DNA of 64,000 bases from Sorex araneus (GCF_027595985.1 NC_073313.1:80871994-80935993); one strand, 5' to 3'; shown: positions 24,251 to 37,660, counted from the stretch's first letter. The notes: generated by a model from the letters alone, not told the origin. Numbers and translations: made by a program.

Positions 24251-26200
24251 TTTAGAAAAACAGAAAGCTACTGTGCTCTGTAGCTGCAAGGAGAGCAAAC
24301 AGTTTGCATCCAGGTGTCATTAGCAGCTCTGGTTTGGCCAGGCTCTGTAGAGCTCAGTTCAGGACAGTCTGCGTCAATAACTGAGCCCTGCTTGCCTATA
24401 CCAATGCTTCTGAAGCTCATGGCTTCCGGAAAGTCCCCAGGATAATTAGCAATCAACTCAAAATTGGTCTTTGCTCTTGCAAACCCTGCAACCTGCTTTC
24501 TAACAGCGGCCTTCTGCAAGAAATTGGACAATAGTCCCCAGGTGAGCGCTCCCTTACTTTGCATGTGTTTCTTCCCCTGAGCTCTGCAGATTTCAGGAGC
24601 TTTAATGAACAAGGAGTTTGTGCACAGTTCTGAGCATGCAGAGTACAGTCCCAACTATGGCTTAGAATACCAGCAATTTGGCATTTCCCCCCATACGCCA
24701 GTAGCCCTCTCTTCTGGCACCCCTTACTCATTTCCAGTCTCCTCTCCAAGCCCACTTTCTCCCTCGCCTGGTCAAGAGCCCATTCTTCTGCCTCCACATC
24801 TCAGCTAGGGGTAGAAAAGGCAGTTCATTTGATGAATTCCCACTGTACTGTGGCGGGCTTATGACATCTCCCAAGTCTCTCTCGCTTACTCACTCGCTCT
24901 CTCTCGCTCTCGCTCTCGCTCTCTCTCTCTCACTGCAGACCGCAGGGAAGGGAGGCTGTACACTTCTCATGACCTCTACTCGGTGAGCTAAGCGTGTGCA
25001 AGCTCATGCACAAATCAGTAAATCAGTTCTGCTCACCTCCTAATCTCTCCCATGACTCCCTGATAGCTCAGAGATGCCGTGTGAAACGTGGCTCCCACTG
25101 ACTTCACTTTCTTTGTTTTCTCTGCGCGCAAAGGCATGGCGTCACACACACAGGCATCTGCACTTACTGCTCGCATCCTGAGGCAGTCTGTTCCTGTCCA
25201 TTTACCAGAGCAGAGGAAACAGATCCTGTCCTGTGTGAGTAGGGAGATTTGTAGTCAAGGAACCCACAGATACAGTGCTGTTCCCCAACTCCTGCCTTCC
25301 CTGCTGATTCAGTGTAATGTCCTGCAGGAAGGGCACATGGGGCGGTGAGATGAGCACCCATGATTGGGTGGGGGACAACTGTCTTGTGTCTTAGGAGAAG
25401 TCTGGGCTTTCTCTAACTTGATTTGGATTACCCAGGAGAGGGAAGAGGATATAGGAAAGAGGCTTGAGTGAGAGACAGGAAACAGAAGGTTTAACTGCCT
25501 GCCCCAGCACACCGCCTTAAACATGGTCTCTCATAGACTCTGAACAACAGAAATGGAAGAGACGGCTTGTTTCCTTGGTTTATTCCAGAAACTACTTAAA
25601 GGGAAGGGTTTGTTCAGGACAAATAGGCCCAGACTCTGAGACAATGTTAAGGAAGAAAATAGGCAAGAAGGAGAGATGTAGTGATTGCTCCAACTTCCCA
25701 GAGGAACCACAGCAAACAAGCAACATTCTGGAGCAAGCGGGTTTTTTTTTTAAGTCTTCAATCATTTTTTTAAACCCCAGACCAGCTGGCATCAGAAGTT
25801 ACTGGGTTTGGGTTGTTGTTTTGTTTATATTCTTTGTTTTGTATTTTGGAGGGGTAGGAGGGTTGTCACTGCTGCTTCTGATTTTGCTTTGTGAGAAATA
25901 AAAAAGCAGTCCCAAGAGTGACATTTCAGAATGAACAAAAAAGACAGGAAAGAGATGGGGTAGACCATCTTAGGCTTCTCGCTCACACCCCAACACCCCG
26001 GGAGAGCATGGGAGAGTGAGAGATAGGGAGAGCGCCAGTGCATTTTTCTAGTGGGCTCTAAGGCCATGACTTTCATTTCAGAATGGAGCAACTTCATCAA
26101 TATCAAAGGAATGGAAAGAGCTGCCTTTTGTCAATGAGGACAAAAGGAGGAAAGAAATGACTGGCTGTTTAAAAACCTAAACAAATAATAAATGGCTGGG
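24251..26200. other. SINE-free unique block with a CT/CTCG tract
   Basis: A simple repeat built from 'ctctcgctctcgctctcgct' lies at about 24885-24933. Short frames such as 24605-24808 have no family match that I know. Confidence 0.5.
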
Positions 26201-26204
26201 GTGG

Positions 26205-26388
26205 GGGGAGGCTTGAGAGATAGTGCAGCGGGTAGGACACTTGCATTGCATGCAGCCAACCTGGGTTTGATCCCTGGCTATATGAGAACTATCTCATATA
26301 GTTCTCCAAGCACTGCCAGGAGTTATTTATGAGCACAGAACCAGGAAGTAGCCCTTGAGCACTGCAGGGTATGCATTAAACAGAAAAG
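26205..26388 (+). mobile_element. SOR SINE with an internal palindrome
   Basis: Full copy, but the usual 'atcccatatggtctcc' zone is replaced by 'ctatatgagaactatctcat' continuing to 'atag', a perfect 10-bp inverted repeat with a 4-base loop. Confidence 0.85.
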
Positions 26389-26499
26389 AAATGGCTGGGT
26401 GACAAGCCTTATAGCACAAGGCCTCATAATAGACACTTAATAAAGGTTAGTAAAAGAAGGAATTCATATCTAAATGCCCAGCTCAGTAGTCTGGGCGTT

Positions 26500-26610
26500 A
26501 GCTCAGCAGGGAATAGAGCAGAACCCTACACTTAGCTTAGTTACACTTACTACACTTAGTTACAACTACTTAGCTCAGCAGGGAGAGAAGCAGAACCCTA
26601 CACTTCTACA
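26500..26610 (+). repeat. Short direct duplication
   Basis: 'agctcagcagggaatagagc' followed by 'agaaccctacactta' recurs about 70 bases later with small changes. Confidence 0.7.
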
Positions 26611-26679
26611 TACATATTTCCTTCAGAAACCTAAGCACTTCTCTGAATTCTGTCATTTTCACTTTGAAAATGAAAACTG

Positions 26680-27177
26680 AGGATCAGGGGAATAGCACAA
26701 AGTCATGGACAGTGCATTTAACATGTGGGAGGTTCGGGTTCAGTCCCTAGGATCTTGTGATCCTCAGATCACTGCTGGGAACAAGCCCCAGCACCCCAAG
26801 CAATGAGCCAGAAGTAACCCCTCCAAAAGCACTACCAGGTGTGGCTACAAAACCAAAACACAAAACCAAGAAAACAAACCAAAAAAAATCAGGGTCTTAA
26901 GACTGGGGATGTGGCTCAGTGTTAGAGCTCTTGCCTTGCATGCATAATGCCCTGAGTTCAATCCCTGTACAGCAAAACAACAACAACAACTAAATGCATT
27001 GAGGTTGAAGATATAGATCCAAAGACTGGCAAGTGCTGGCATGTGGATGCCCTGGTTTCAATTCTTGGCACTGAATGGTTCCCTGAGCACCACCAGGGTG
27101 GCCCTGGTAATATGGAGGGCTCTAGCATATGGACACCTGAGCACTGCTTTGGAGACCCTCCTCCCCCCACAAAAAAA
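26680..27177 (+). mobile_element. SOR SINE, ID-like element, SOR SINE
   Basis: SOR copies at about 26680-26870 and 27000-27177 flank a short tRNA-like element (26902-26990: 'ggggatgtggctcagtgtta', 'gccctgagttcaatccctgt', (CAA)n tail). Confidence 0.75.
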
Positions 27178-27599
27178 TTAAAAACAAACAATGCCTTTTT
27201 GTTGTTTCAATTGAGCTAGTTTACAGAATGTCTCAGTTGCTGAATCAGGAAGTCTTCTGATCAAAATAATTTGTGAAACATGTTACTCACTGGAAATAGA
27301 CAGGAAGGACGGTTCATAAATGTGGTAGATGGAAGGCCCTGAGGTCCTCAAAGAGGGCAATGTTAGAAGCTTTTATTAAACTGGATCTGTCTCCTAATGT
27401 AATGTTTGTCCTAAAACCATCTTTCATTCACGGGGGATTGGAATTACACACAGAAGGATGCCCTCTCTCCACCAACATAGATTTTTCAGTCTATGTGTGT
27501 GAGATAGAGCAGTGTTTGATACTGAAATAGTAAAGTTGCTTCAAGGAGCCAGTGGCTTCATCTACAGAAAGGAGATCATCAAGAATGACACTGATCGTT
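27178..27599. other. Unique sequence, no gene recognised
   Basis: No repeat landmarks seen. Confidence 0.45.
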
Positions 27600-28065
27600 C
27601 AGTTCTGGGTTCGAGTGATGGTGCAGGGGTTCATGCACTTTTCTTGCATGTGGCTGACACTGGTTGAATCCCCAGCGCCACATAGGGCCTCCTGAACACC
27701 ACCAGGAGAGCTTCTAACCATGGAGTCAAGAGTAAGCCCTGAGCCTCCCCAACCCCCCACCCCGCCTGTGTAACTGGTAAATTTCACTTTATTTTCTCTT
27801 CACTTTGATTACATTTAATATTTCAACAAAAAGAACCTCACTATTATTATTTGGAGTTTCGGGGTGCGGGGAGGTATACTGTGATCTTTGGTGGTGGAAT
27901 ATGTGCACTGGTGAAGGGATGGGTGTTCAAGCATTGTATAACTGGGACTTAAACCTGAAAGCTTTGTAACTTTCCACATGGTGATTCAATAAAAGAATAA
28001 TTCTTTTTTAAAAAAGAGTAAGCCCTGAGCACTGCTCGGTAAGGCCCCCAAACCAAAAATCTAAA
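27600..28065 (+). mobile_element. SOR SINE split by an L1 insertion
   Basis: The SINE stops after 'agagtaagccctgagc' (ending about 27746) and restarts with the same 16 bases at about 28015, then finishes 'actgctcggtaaggccccca'. Confidence 0.88.
27747..28012 (+). mobile_element. 5'-inverted L1 tail insertion (twin priming)
   Basis: The 3' part (about 27863-28012) is sense L1 3' UTR ending 'gtgattcaataaaagaata' and an A-rich tail. The 5' part contains 'gtgtaactggtaaatttcac', which in the antisense L1 tail at 36822-37044 lies on the same strand although the rest of that element is opposite. The 5' segment is therefore inverted here. Confidence 0.8.
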
Positions 28066-28082
28066 CTAGTAAAATAATTCTC

Positions 28083-28160
28083 TCTGGGCTGAAGAGAGAG
28101 CCCACGGGGTAAGACACTTGCCTTGCATGCATCTGTCCCAGTTCCACCCCTAAATAAATC
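28083..28160 (+). mobile_element. SOR SINE head fragment
   Basis: Only the tRNA-like head remains, ending at 'cagttccacccctaaataaa'. Confidence 0.7.
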
Positions 28161-28496
28161 AATTTTAGTTCTCTCTTAGAATAGCAATTTCCTTTTTTTT
28201 TCAGTTGATTGAGGCTTCATTAGCAGCCGAAATGTTACGTGAAGTCTACACTGTGATTTAGTATGCACATGCATTGTGAAAGGATTCCTCCCACCCTGTT
28301 AATGAAGTATCCTCACCTACCATACTCATTGTTTCATTGTGTTTTTGCTTGTTGTTCTAAGAACATTTAAGTCATACTCACAAGGTTTATATTTTTCTTC
28401 AGGCTTTAGGAATGACCTATTTTCACAGATCAGCACAGGTTTGAACTTGTGAGGGGAAATGAAACAATTTACCTTTTGTGTCTTTGTGTGTTCTAG
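28161..28496 (+). other. PLAC1: Last intron of PLAC1, with 3' splice site
   Basis: Upstream flank of the coding exon. The most plausible acceptor is the T-rich 'ttttgtgtctttgtgtgttc' followed by TAG, with AG at 28495-28496. A second T-rich AG occurs near 28204 and is an alternative acceptor. Noncoding upstream exons, known for PLAC1 in other mammals, could not be located. Confidence 0.6.
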
Positions 28497-28554
28497 AAAC
28501 CCTCACCAGACAGCTTCCTGTGGCCTGTGACTGGTTACCTGATCAGCAGCAGGG

Positions 28555-29184
28555 ATGAAACTCTTCAAGTGCCTCAGAGGGATGGTCATCCTCATGTCTG
28601 TGTTCTCCGTCTGCTCAGGCCATAGAGCAATGACCGTTGTCTGCTCCATCGACTGGTTGATGGTCACAGTCCACCCATTCTTGCTGAATAGCGATGTGTA
28701 TGTCCACTTCCACGAGTTATATTTGGGCCAGGGTTGCCCTGTCAACCACGTGGAGCCACATATCTACGAGTTCATCTACCGTGTTACTGAATGTGGCATC
28801 AGAGCCAAGGCCATCTCCCAGAGCACAGTTCTCTACAACACTGAGTTGTATTATATTTCAAAAGCTACATCATCTAAACACATTATCCCACTGGCATGTG
28901 CTGCCTCCCGAAAGTTCTCATGGTTCACTCCTCCCATTCCTGCAAATCTACCCAGGGAGAGAGGGATCAGAGTCCAGAATGATGAGACAGCATATGCTGT
29001 GTTCTCATTGGCCCAGTTCACTCACCAGCCCCAATGCGATTGTCCACCTTTTGTTCATAATGAACAAGGGCAGACCTCTCAACAAGCAGAGGCTGCAGGG
29101 CCAGCCCCTACACTGGCGCCTTCCCTTATGAATGTACCTGATCACTGGTGTCTTCTCTCAGATGATCTGCTTGGGCCCATGTGA
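28555..29184 (+). CDS. PLAC1: Placenta-specific protein 1 (PLAC1)
   Basis: A 209-residue protein, against 212 in human from memory, uninterrupted in one exon as in other mammals. PLAC1 is a secreted or membrane-associated trophoblast protein related to the zona pellucida N domain, needed for normal placental growth. Residues 1-22 form a hydrophobic signal peptide ending near 'VCSGH'. The ZP-N region (about 28-118) holds the recognisable blocks 'CSIDWLMVTVHPFLLN', 'YRVTECGIRAKAISQ' and 'IIPLACAA'. Its four cysteines (30, 61, 80, 115) fit the ZP-N 1-4/2-3 disulfide pattern. The tail (about 120-209) is poorly conserved apart from 'CDCPP' (161-165) and the acidic 'DDLLGPM' end. The ATG at 28555 lies 58 bases into the exon, is the first in-frame start and gives the signal peptide. 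Synteny with miR-424/503 downstream on the same strand agrees with the human X. It appears intact. Confidence 0.96.
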   Translation: MKLFKCLRGMVILMSVFSVCSGHRAMTVVCSIDWLMVTVHPFLLNSDVYVHFHELYLGQGCPVNHVEPHIYEFIYRVTECGIRAKAISQSTVLYNTELYYISKATSSKHIIPLACAASRKFSWFTPPIPANLPRERGIRVQNDETAYAVFSLAQFTHQPQCDCPPFVHNEQGQTSQQAEAAGPAPTLAPSLMNVPDHWCLLSDDLLGPM

Positions 29185-29390
29185 TGCCCAATGCTCCTGA
29201 ATATGTTGCTTCTAAGATTAAATATCCATGATGTACTGTTACCTGATATGTAACTGTACTTATAGCTTTGTTTAGGATGCTTTGGCGATGCTTTGGAGTG
29301 TTCATTTCATTGAACAAATGTTTACATTTTTGCATGATCAAAGAAAATAATAAAATTCCTTGGGCAGAATAAAGAACAATTGGGCATTCT
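29185..29390 (+). terminator. PLAC1: PLAC1 3' UTR with two poly(A) signals
   Basis: AATAAA hexamers lie at 29349-29354 and 29368-29373, about 165 and 185 bases after the stop. A T-rich stretch from 29391 belongs to the adjoining L1, which probably begins right after the cleavage region. Confidence 0.75.
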
Positions 29391-29998
29391 TTTTTTAATT
29401 TTATTAAAGACCATGATATACTAAGTTATTCATAGTTGAGATTTAGGCATACTATGTTCCAGCACCAATCCCACCACTACTGTTAGTTAACCTCCCATCA
29501 CCATGGTTCCCAGGTTCCCTCCCACCACATCCTCCCTGAGCCTGTTACCTTGACGGCACATCTTTAAGTTTGGTGATTATAGTTTGGATATCATGTTTTC
29601 ACTGTTATTGACTATGGTTTGGCTATTTAGCTTTACTACTCCTTTACATAACCAATATACACAAATCCCCTTGGCCACTGCCCCACAATACTTCCTGTCT
29701 GTCTCTTTTCCCCCTTGATTTCTTTGACTCTCAGTACCTATACTATGGGGCCAAGAGTGATCTAGACATCCCTCCTTTAAAACATTGAAGTCCCTTCTCC
29801 AGTTATTCTAAATATAACATGTAAGTAAAATTATTCTGTCTTTTTCATACTTCATTTAGCATGGTTATCTTCCAGTTCCATCCATGTTGCAGTGAATTAT
29901 GTGACTCCATTATTTCTTACAGCCACATAGTATTCCCTTGTGTATATATACCACCTCTTTATGATATATTTATCTATCATTGGACACCTAGGCACTCA
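29391..29998 (-). mobile_element. L1 3' end, antisense
   Basis: Begins with complement poly(A), then 'ccagcaccaatcccaccact' and later 'tccatccatgttgcagtgaa' and 'cacatagtattcccttgtgt', in the order of a shrew L1 3' end read backwards. Confidence 0.85.
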
Positions 29999-30454
29999 TT
30001 TAAATAAGGAATTTACCATGGACCAGGGACTCTCTTAAGTTCTTAACAAATGTTGTTGACTGGTGTCTTCTCCCTAGGATGACTTGCCTTCTTTACAGTT
30101 CAAGGCAACTGAATCCCTATCTGTGTGTTCCCAGGCATCTTACACTCCCAGAACTACTCAACTAAGTACTTAATTATGCACCTTCTTAGTTTTATCTACG
30201 TCTCTATCTCTCTTCCTTTATGAAAGCTATAATGTGATGTCATGATTTCTATATCCTCAAAGATACAAAGAATCACTCAAGTCACATCCCACCAACTAGA
30301 TGGTAAAGGTCCCAGTGTTGGACCTCAGACTTTAATCACGGATTTGCAGTACTTTTAAAATAGTTTTGTTTCCCAACTTGTGTGACGAGAAAATGTTCAC
30401 CCAGGTTTGGCTATTCATTAGCTTTCTCAAAGACTTGTAGGGGAAAGGATAAGT
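29999..30454. other. Unique sequence, no gene recognised
   Basis: No domain or strong repeat signal. Confidence 0.45.
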
Positions 30455-30960
30455 AAATTTATTCAACAAATAATCATTGAGGGCTGCTAAATTCCAGACA
30501 CCGTTCTCAGCAGCAAGGACAAGTCAGCAAGGGAATATAACGTGAGGTTTGGAGAAATAGAGATTGCATGATTAGTACCCAAATGGGTTAAGAGAAATTC
30601 AGATAGTGATAAATATTAGAAATAATTTAATGCAAGGTGAGATGTTAGAAATCAAAAAAGGAATCAAAATGGTCAAGAGAGGCCTCAAAGGACTCATAAT
30701 TTGAACTAATTTTTTTTTTGCTTTTTGGGTCACACCTGGCGATGCACAGGGGTTATTCCTGGCTCTGCACTCAGGAATCACCCCTGGCCGTGCTCAGGGG
30801 ACCATATGGGATGCTGGGATTTGAACCTGGGTCGGCCGCGTGCAAGGCAAACGCCCTACCCGCTGTGCTATCTCTCCAGCCCTGAACTAATTTTGAATGT
30901 GAAGAAGGAGCCAAATCTGAGATGACATGGACAGAGATAATTGCAGAAAGTATAGCCACT
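30455..30960. mobile_element. L2-like fragment split by an antisense SOR (30712-30882)
   Basis: 'tttattcaacaaataatcat' and 'agagaggcctcaaaggactc' are L2 3'-end style. The SOR inside is near consensus ('tttttgggtcacacctggcg' to 'gctatctctccagccc') and is bounded by a repeated 'gaactaatttt'. Confidence 0.75.
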
Positions 30961-31021
30961 GATTGATTAAACCTCTCTGCAGCTCTGAGAGCACTTTTAC
31001 TACATTTGTTTTACAAAACAA

Positions 31022-31375
31022 AAGGGGCCTTTGCAAGAGTACAGTGGGTAAAGCAATGGCCTTGCATGAAGCCAACCTGGGTTCCATCCCTGGCACCCCA
31101 TGTAGTCCCCTGTGCTCTACTAGAAGCTATCTCTGAACATAGAGTCCTGAGCACTGCTGGGTGTGCCCCTTCCCCATTAAAAGAGAACCAAGGCATAAAA
31201 TGACTAAAAATACTGTCCTGGGGACAAAGAGATGGTTCAAAAGACTAGTTAATGTGCCTTGCTTACCAGAGGCCCAGGTTTGAGCCCCAATTTTGCACCA
31301 TGTGGTCCCCCAAGCACCACCCATGAGCAACAAGCCAGTAGAACTCGCTGAGCACTACCAGGTGTAGGAAAACAA
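31022..31375 (+). mobile_element. Two diverged SOR SINEs
   Basis: Copies at about 31022-31190 and 31215-31375, both sense. The second is followed by a short GGAA-type run. Confidence 0.75.
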
Positions 31376-31426
31376 AGGAAGGAAGAAAGGAAGGAAGGTA
31401 GATAGGTAGGTTCCGTTATTGTCTTC

Positions 31427-32095
<669 letters not shown>

Positions 32096-32121
32096 TAGCT
32101 GTTTGCTTAAGAATCATCAGC

Positions 32122-32490
32122 CCAGGGCTAGAGGAATAGTATAGCAGGTAGGGCACTTGTCTTGCATGCGGCAAACCCAGTTCCCATCTCCACCATCTGA
32201 TATGGTCCCTCAAGTCCTGCCAGGAGTGATCTCTGAGTGTAGAGTCAAGAGTGAACCATGAGCACCGCCGAGTGAGACCCCCCCAAACAATAAATAAATA
32301 AATAAAAGTCACCATCACCTAGGGAGACAATACAGGTGTTAAGGCACTTTCCTTGCATGTTCCGTGTCCTGGTTTTTCCTCTGGCACCAAATATAATAGT
32401 CCTCTGAGCACCACAAGTGTTCAATCCTAGGCTAACAGCCAAGAATAGCCCCCGAGCACCACCAGATGTGGCACAACCTAGTCCCAGGCA
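32122..32490 (+). mobile_element. Two SOR SINEs (32122-32308, 32318-32490)
   Basis: The first has an (AAAT)n tail; the second is diverged. Confidence 0.8.
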
Positions 32491-33294
32491 CACAGATAAG
32501 AATTTGGCTAATCAGAGAAGAGGAAAAGAGGAAAAAGAGCACTCTTTGGGAGTATAAGCCTTAGCCAGGCAGAATGGCTCTTGTTGGAGGACAGATGCTA
32601 ACCTAGGTGAAAGGAGATCAAGGGAACAGATGGAAAAGTTGAAGCATAGGAAGAGATGTAAATGATAACTTAGTTGGAACTTCATTCGTTTTAGCCCATC
32701 AGAAAGAGTTCATGATTAAAAGATAAACTGAGTCATACCGAGATATTTATTTAGAGTGTGGAGTGCTCCAGGCCCTAGAGCAGAGAGCACAGGCTTCATA
32801 GGAGAGAGGGAGGTGTAGGATAACATTGGGTTTGTCTTTTCAGCCTTGCCTCATGGAACTTCATTTACCTTAAAGCAATGTCCTTTCTGTATGGACACAG
32901 GAAGACAGTTAATATGCTTTGTAACTTGGGAGTTGATTGATTCCAATAATATTTACTCCTGGGCATCTGCTTTCTCAACTCAGTTGCCCTTAGTTCCTAG
33001 TACCCAAAAAGCAGGGTTCTGACGAGGGACAGAATTGACCCAGGGCAAACTGTGAGCTATCCTGGCATCTAAATAGGTGAGGCCAAAGCGCCACAATACT
33101 CAACTATAAGTTGAGAGCATGGTCATAGAAAAACGCTGTCATGATCCAAAAGTAATGATGAGACTAGGATCCTGCTGCAGTTAGGAAGACTAACCTGACC
33201 CGAGGACTGTGGTCTAGAAAATATAGTGAGATGTCCTCAGGAAAAAACAAACTTTAAGTTTGATATATCTCTTACTGTGCTCATACAGATTGGT
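32491..33294. other. Unique sequence, no gene recognised
   Basis: No SINE landmarks. It directly precedes the LTR-like unit and may contain more of it. Confidence 0.45.
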
Positions 33295-33889
33295 ATTGTT
33301 AGAAATGTTAGAAGTAAATTTACTATAACTATTTAGGTGGATTACTAGCTAAGGAAAGAAGAAAGCGACACACCCTGGATGGGATCCCTCCCTTAAGCGG
33401 ATCTCCTACTAATCTGGAGTAATCTCCTTACATGAGATTTTGTTAATCTCCTGGAGGAGTGGTCTTACCCCTCTTTGTTGATTTGTTAATGTTCAACCCA
33501 CCTTTGTGTAACCACCCTATGTGATTGCTATATAAACTAAGACTGTAAGAGAAGTAGGGGAGAAGACACAGAAGCAGAGCACAAGGTGAAGGAGAATCAG
33601 GGAGTCATCGGAGCCAGAAGCGGGGAAAAGAAAGAGCACAAAGCGAGTGAGAATCAGAACCAGAATCAGAAGTGAGAGCGAGTGGGGCTCCAGAGACTGA
33701 AGCAGAAGGGCTCCGGAGAGAGAGATCAGAAGAAGAGAGATCGGAAGAGACCAGAGGAGAGAGGACAGAGACAGAGACAGAGATAAACAGATAGAAGAGA
33801 GCACAGCGGCACACACAGAAGCAGAGCACAAGGAGGAGCCATCCCGATCTGGTCCATACACAGCGACTCGAGAGCACCGAACTCGAGCG

Positions 33890-33926
<37 letters not shown>

Positions 33927-33962
33927 CCGCCTCAAGAGCCTGCGAACACAACACACACATCA
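33295..33962 (+). mobile_element. Possible solo LTR of an endogenous retrovirus
   Basis: Begins TGTTAG and ends near 'gcctgcgaacacaaca', which gives weak TGTT/AACA termini. A TATA box, 'gctatataaactaagactgt', sits at about 33527, followed by a long purine-rich stretch. 'acacagaagcagagcacaag' occurs twice (about 33565 and 33815), and a (GA)n run lies at 33891-33922. No internal retroviral genes are visible. The family is unknown to me and a clear flanking duplication was not found. Confidence 0.4.
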
Positions 33963-34249
33963 CCCCCTTCTGCATGCGTGTGTGCTTGTTTATATTTTTT
34001 ACAGGGAGGGCATGAGAATTGAACTTAGCCCTCATCTGTCTAGATATATGTGAGAAGGAAGCAACTGAATCAAAGATATGATGTTTTAGAACCCCAGAAA
34101 GTTGGAAGGCAGGGATTTAAACCTGGGTTTAAATATGAAAATTGGAATGAGGATAGAGGATGAGGTGAAAAGGTTGGATAGGCTGAATTTGGGATGATAG
34201 TGACCTCCAAGTGGACATATCTAAGAGTTAGCTCAAGAAAAGGAGTTTA

Positions 34250-34430
34250 GAGGCTGGAGCAATAGCACAGCGGGTAAACATTTGCCTTACACACGGCCCA
34301 CCTAGGTTCAATTCCCAGCATCCCACATGGTCCCCCGAGCACCGCCAGGAGTTATTCCTGAGTGCAGAGCCAGGAGTTAATCCCTGTGCATTGCCGGATG
34401 TGACCCAAAAAGCAAAAAAAAAAAAAAAAA
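34250..34430 (+). mobile_element. SOR SINE with TSD
   Basis: Near-consensus copy with a pure A tail, flanked by 'aaggagtttag' on both sides. Confidence 0.93.
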
Positions 34431-34440
34431 AGGAGTTTAG

Positions 34441-36195
<1,755 letters not shown>

Positions 36196-36207
36196 AATTA
36201 AAAAATA

Positions 36208-36463
36208 AAACCTGAGTAGCACTGTAGCACTGTCATCCCGTTGTTATCGATTTGTTCAAGCGGACACCAGTAACGTCTCCATTGTGAGACTTGTTGTTAC
36301 TGTTTTGGGCATATTGAATACGCCATGGGTAGCTTGCCAGGCTCTGCCATGAGGGTGGGATACTCTCGGTAGCTTGCTGGGCTCTCCAAGAGGGACAGAG
36401 GAATCGAACTCAAGTCGGCTACATGCAAGGCAAACACCCTACCCGCTGTGCTATGGCTCCAGT
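36208..36463 (-). mobile_element. Composite SOR-head SINE, antisense
   Basis: 'cactgtcatcccgttgttat', 'gcatattgaatacgccatgg' and 'gaggaatcgaactcaagtcg', then the normal SOR head complement. Same second body type as 6493-6752. Confidence 0.88.
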
Positions 36464-36659
36464 CCAAAACCTGAGTAAAAATGTAAAAAAAGAAGAAACA
36501 AACAAAAGTTAGGAGCTCAAGTAAGAGGCAATTACTGAGAAATAAAGCCTAAGGGATCTTATATGATTGTAGGCAATCATAACTCTGGAACAATTCAGCC
36601 TCAGGACAAAATTAGGAGAAGAGACACCAAAGAAGACAGAAATGAAGCATAAACAGAGA

Positions 36660-36775
36660 AAAGAGTCAGGTGTGTGATTCAGCAACAGATTGTATGCCTT
36701 GTTTATGCAAGACCCTGGGTTCAGTCCTTTGTACCAAATGATCCCCAAACACACAAGGTGTGGCCCCTGCACACA
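36660..36775 (+). mobile_element. Diverged SOR-like SINE fragment
   Basis: Head and B-box remnant 'accctgggttcagtcctttg'; short tail. Confidence 0.6.
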
Positions 36776-36821
36776 GTTGTATGAAGCCTAAACATTAAAG
36801 GCAGTGGAAATCCTGCATTTT

Positions 36822-37044
36822 TTATATTTTTTTATTTTATTCTTTTATTGAGTCACCATGTGGAAAGTTACAAAGCTTTCAGGTTTCAGTCTCAGTTATA
36901 CAATGCTCAAACACTCATCCCTTCACCAGTGCACATATTTCACCACCAAGAATCACGGTATACCTCCCCTCCTCCCCCCACCTCCCCAGCCCCCCACCCC
37001 GCATGTGTAACTGGTAAATTTCACTTTACGTTCACTTTACTTTG
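36822..37044 (-). mobile_element. L1 3'-UTR insertion, antisense, 16-bp TSD
   Basis: 'ggaaatcctgcatttt' at 36806-36821 and again at 37045-37060 bounds the insertion exactly. The interior gives the uninverted order of the shrew L1 tail. Confidence 0.92.
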
Positions 37045-37060
37045 GGAAATCCTGCATTTT

Positions 37061-37660
37061 GAATTACTAATTTATTTGCCTTTTGAAATGTTACTCCCAA
37101 AGAGAGTTTCTCTTCTTTTAGTATGGTGATGTTCATTGCAATTTTAAGGGGCCACGATTTAATAAAATCATGGGTAAAATATTACTGCACAGGATGAATC
37201 ACACTTGGGATAACAATAAGGAACACTTTATTGCCATCAAGAGAAACTGAGCATTTTCATCTTTTCTTTCTTTCTCTAGCAAATTCAAAAATATATAATG
37301 TCATGTTTGTCACCTATGCAAAACTTAGAGCCACAATGAGATTTGACACCCATAAAAATAAACTCAAAATAACATTTAAATATTTTTATTCCTATAAAAA
37401 TAAAACTTTATTCCAATAACCTGAAAACAGAAAACAAGCTTTTATAGCTGTGTAAAGTACATGAAAATGTTAAGGCAAAAATTCCTTAACTTTTATCAGT
37501 AGCCTGTTTGAGAGATGCTTAAAATATCCTCATCCCTCCATTGCTCCATTAATGAAAGGTCAAGTGTTAAACACATTCATGCTCACACACATACCCCATG
37601 TTTATAAGAAATACATTTTCAAGGGTAATTGCTTATTAAAAAGGGAAGGCCCATGGGGCT
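37061..37660. other. AT-rich unique sequence, no gene recognised
   Basis: No repeat landmarks; short frames only. Confidence 0.5.

Noticed and set aside
28694-29131. 145-codon + strand frame
   Set aside because: Out-of-frame shadow of PLAC1.
33517-34035. 172-codon antisense frame
   Set aside because: Ser/Leu-rich translation of the purine-rich part of the LTR-like unit.
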